From Podochytrium sp. JEL0797 (Eukaryota; Chytridiomycota; Chytridiomycetes; Chytridiales; Chytriomycetaceae): a stretch of DNA of 10,959 nt. The notes beneath the pieces were generated by a model. The model ran no database searches, was not told the origin of the DNA, and was given only the letters and a program-made list of their open reading frames with translations. This document shows, in pieces, positions 9,071 to 10,959 of this stretch. The stretch's first letter is position 1, and the number at the start of each line of letters is the position of its first letter. The position numbers and the translations under genes were made by a program. The stretch spans positions 1 through 10,959 of the forward strand of contig JADGJG010000916.1 in NCBI GenBank assembly GCA_027596195.1, given 5' to 3'.

Positions 9071-9081
9071 GAGAGCCACTG
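9071..9081 (-). repeat. Right terminal inverted repeat of the transposon
   Basis: GAGAGCCACTG followed by TA (9082-9083). It is the partner of 6394-6404 and marks the end of the element nearest the OST48 gene, on the 5' side of the transposase gene. Confidence 0.82.
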
Positions 9082-9083
9082 TA

Positions 9084-9380
9084 CCCAACACGCTTCGGTT
9101 GCCACCAGCTTTGGTGAACAGCCAGAGGCATTTTGGGAGCTGGAAATAGATTGGAGGATCGGTCACATCAGGTGGCAGTACCGCGTATACCCCCTCGGAG
9201 TGAAAGTGAGAAGAAAATAGCAGAAGATGGACTAGATTTCGATAGCGTTGGGACGCTGCTGGATTTGAGGAGCAGAAAGAAACTATTCACGACATTACCG
9301 ACAGTATCGGTGTTAAGGACCGTGTGTGATTCCAAAATGAAGGATCCACGCAGATCCGCGCCAAGAAGAAAACCCAAAAA
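9084..9380. other. Region between transposon and OST48 start
   Basis: This 297-bp stretch holds the presumed promoter and 5' UTR of the OST48 gene. The last 90 bases are purine- and A-rich, ending in AACCCAAAAA before the ATG. Small imperfect hairpins occur (for example ACCGA/TCGGT at 9297-9311). I see no gene and no certain core promoter motif. The transposon end is close enough to have displaced upstream control sites. Confidence 0.5.
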
Positions 9381-10959
9381 ATGCATTTCTTGCGTGGACT
9401 CCTGGCCCTTGGTTTCGCATCGCTCGCCGTTGCCAAGCCGGCAACCGCCAAGAACAACCGCGTGCTTGTGGTCCTCAATGAGGTGGACCAGAAGGCCGAC
9501 TATTCGCAGTACCTGGGTGCCCTGGAGGGTAATTCGCTTCGTATTTACCAGTCGATACTGCCTAACCCTCCACACAGCCAGGGGCTTCGCGCTGACGTTC
9601 AAGGCCGTTGCGGATGACTCTACCAACCTTGTCTTGTGGGAGGAACTTGCCTACCACCACCTGCTGCTGCTGGCGGACGCGCAAGTTGGTTAGTGCTGTT
9701 TTTGCATGGGACTCCCCCAATCACCCAACTGCGCTGCATGGCTCTATTCCAATCCACTAGATTCAGTAGATCCAGTAGATATCCGATCCAGTAGATATAT
9801 ACACTAACCGGATACCGAACCAGGCCCGGCAATTGCCCCTGCCAAGGTTGTTGACTTTATCAACCGCGGTGGAAACGTTCTTGTTGCCGCATCCTCCAAA
9901 GTGTCTGAAACGATTCGCGATATTGGCATTGAAATGTCGGCGGATTTCGACGAGAAAAACAACGCCGTGTTTGATGCATTCCACAATGTCGAAGGACAAA
10001 CAGATGCTGTGGTCGCGAGTCGCGTTGTCGGTGCGTTCATTTAATACCATACACGGCTTCTGTGGTACTCACTTGGAATACAGCCGGCAGCGCCATCATC
10101 CCCCCCTCTCTCGCGGCCACCATCGCCTCAGGGTCCACCCCGCTCGTCTTCAAAGGCGTCGGACACAGACTCACGGGCAAGAACCCGCTCGCGATGTCCG
10201 TGTTGGTCGGAAACCCAACGTCGTACTCCTACCTCCAATCGAACCAAGGCCTCACCGCACCCCCCGCGAGTGCTCTCGTGGGAAGCACGTTGTCGCTCGT
10301 GAGTGTGTTGCAGGCCAGGAACAACGCGAGAGTCGCTTTCAGTGGGAGTGTGGATTTGTTCAAGGACGAGTTTGCTGGTTTGAGTGTGGGGTGAGTTTGC
10401 TTGTTGGACTGTTTTTTTGGCGAAGTGGTGCACTGTATGTTGAGCGATTCCATTCTATTGGATTTAGATCCAAAAAGACGGCCAACGCCAAGTTTGTCAA
10501 TGAGTTGAGCAAATGGGTGTTCCAGGAGAAGGGCGTGTTGGAAGTGCGCAAAACATTCCACCACCGTCCCACCGAGACCCAGCAGCACGGATCGTACAGA
10601 ATCAAAGAAGACTTGGTGAGTTGATTTGCCTCTCTTGGTGTTCGCGAAAAGCTCACTCCTTCAAAATTTCGCATCATTTCTTCTCAAAACAAACCCAACA
10701 GGTCTACGAAATCGAATTCTCGGAATACCACTCCGACGCTTGGCACCCATACGTCTCCACTACCCCCGTCCAATTCACCGCAACGATGCTGGACCCCTAC
10801 ATCCGCCAAAACATGACGCTCACCTCCAAAACCTCCACCTCGTCCGTCTACACGCTGCCCTTCCTCACTCCGGACGTGTACGGAGTCTTTACGTTCCAAG
10901 TCGAGCACAAGAGAAGAGAAGGATACAGCTGGATCGATGCCAAAGAGACGGTCAGCATC
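9381..10959 (+). CDS. WBP1: Oligosaccharyltransferase 48-kDa subunit (OST48/Wbp1), 3' end outside window
   Basis: Six exons are visible: 9381-9528, 9578-9688, 9824-10030, 10084-10390, 10468-10615 and 10702 to the window end. They give 393 codons, against about 430-460 in the family. The protein starts with a signal peptide (MHFLRGLLALGFASLAVA, 1-18), then RVLVVLNEV, DYSQYLGALEARGFALTF, NLVLWEEL, a VVDFINRGGNVLVAAS stretch, and the lumenal VYEIEFSEY and VFTFQVEHKRREGYSWI segments, all in the order of DDOST/Wbp1. This subunit of the ER oligosaccharyltransferase complex helps transfer the dolichol-linked glycan to Asn in nascent proteins and is essential in yeast. A sequon (Asn344-Met-Thr) is present. 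The C-terminal membrane helix is not in the window. Intron 2 (9689-9823) is the longest seen and carries a 9-bp repeat. Identification is secure; splice sites are inferred from frame and homology. Confidence 0.93.
9752..9794 (+). repeat. 9-bp tandem repeat in OST48 intron 2
   Basis: Three adjacent units at 9752, 9761 and 9770 (ATCCACTAG, ATTCAGTAG, ATCCAGTAG) and, after 7 bases, a fourth ATCCAGTAG at 9786. It lies upstream of the branch-like ACTAAC (9803-9808) and acceptor AG (9822-9823). It looks like a small expanded minisatellite that lengthened this intron. Confidence 0.75.

Larger units (their letters stand above)
6394..9081 (-). mobile_element. Tc1/mariner-like DNA transposon, apparently complete
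   Basis: The element is 2688 bp. Its ends are perfect inverted repeats CAGTGGCTCTC (6394-6404) and GAGAGCCACTG (9071-9081), each flanked outside by TA (6392-6393 and 9082-9083). TA target duplication and CAGT-type ends are hallmarks of the IS630-Tc1-mariner superfamily. Between them lies one minus-strand transposase gene with a DDE layout ending in IENVW. Both ends, the target duplication and the open frame are intact, which suggests recent insertion. It sits 110 bp past the stop of cyclase copy 2 and about 300 bp before the OST48 start. Sequence outside the transposase is short, and I see no passenger gene. Confidence 0.85.

Noticed and set aside
8921..9166. Minus-strand open frame of 81 codons that looks somewhat protein-like
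   Set aside because: It crosses the transposon end at 9081/9082, so half would be element and half host DNA. No family is recognised and no start context supports it.
9133..9693. Long plus-strand open frame overlapping the first OST48 exons
   Set aside because: It is in a different frame from the clear OST48 exons, reads through their introns, and its translation is Arg/Ser/Pro-rich without any recognisable motif.
1..10959. CRISPR array, tRNA or rRNA genes, bacterial operons
   Set aside because: No regularly spaced direct repeats, no cloverleaf with a GGTTCGAATCC-like arm, and pervasive spliceosomal introns rule out a prokaryotic reading.

Overview
The window looks like nuclear DNA of a zoosporic (chytrid-like) fungus. 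Every host gene is cut by short introns of about 48 to 135 bp with GT-AG ends, T-rich tracts and CTAAC/TTAAC/CTCAC-type branch motifs, and the gene set is eukaryotic. Two genes encode nucleotide cyclases with the residues of guanylyl cyclases. To my knowledge this class is absent from Dikarya but present in Blastocladiomycota and Chytridiomycota. The lineage call is an inference. Exon structures below were built by hand from splice signals, reading-frame phase and comparison of the two cyclase paralogues.

Layout, left to right. (1) 116-1796 (+): 3' part of a coiled-coil guanylyl cyclase, cut by the window start. (2) 2170-3432 (+): complete three-KH-domain RNA-binding protein of the PCBP/Rnc1/Hek2 type, with a C-rich leader and a perfect 10-bp hairpin upstream. 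(3) 3604-6281 (+): complete second coiled-coil guanylyl cyclase in ten exons, a paralogue of the first. (4) 6394-9081: an apparently complete DNA transposon with 11-bp terminal inverted repeats and TA target duplications, carrying one minus-strand DDE transposase gene with one intron. (5) 9381 to the window end (+): 5' part of the OST48/WBP1 subunit of oligosaccharyltransferase, with signal peptide and six exons; the C-terminal end lies outside.

The two cyclases form a dispersed tandem pair separated only by the KH gene. They share exon phases and two identical exon lengths (53 and 264 bp), so they come from one duplication. The downstream copy has two introns the upstream copy lacks. Both keep the metal-binding Asp pair, the guanine-selecting Glu and Cys, and the transition-state Asn and Arg, so both look catalytically competent. 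They could form homodimers or a heterodimer through their coiled coils. The KH and OST48 genes are housekeeping and show no obvious functional tie to the cyclases. The transposon sits between cyclase 2 and OST48, tail-to-tail with the cyclase and head-to-head with OST48, about 300 bp upstream of the OST48 start codon.
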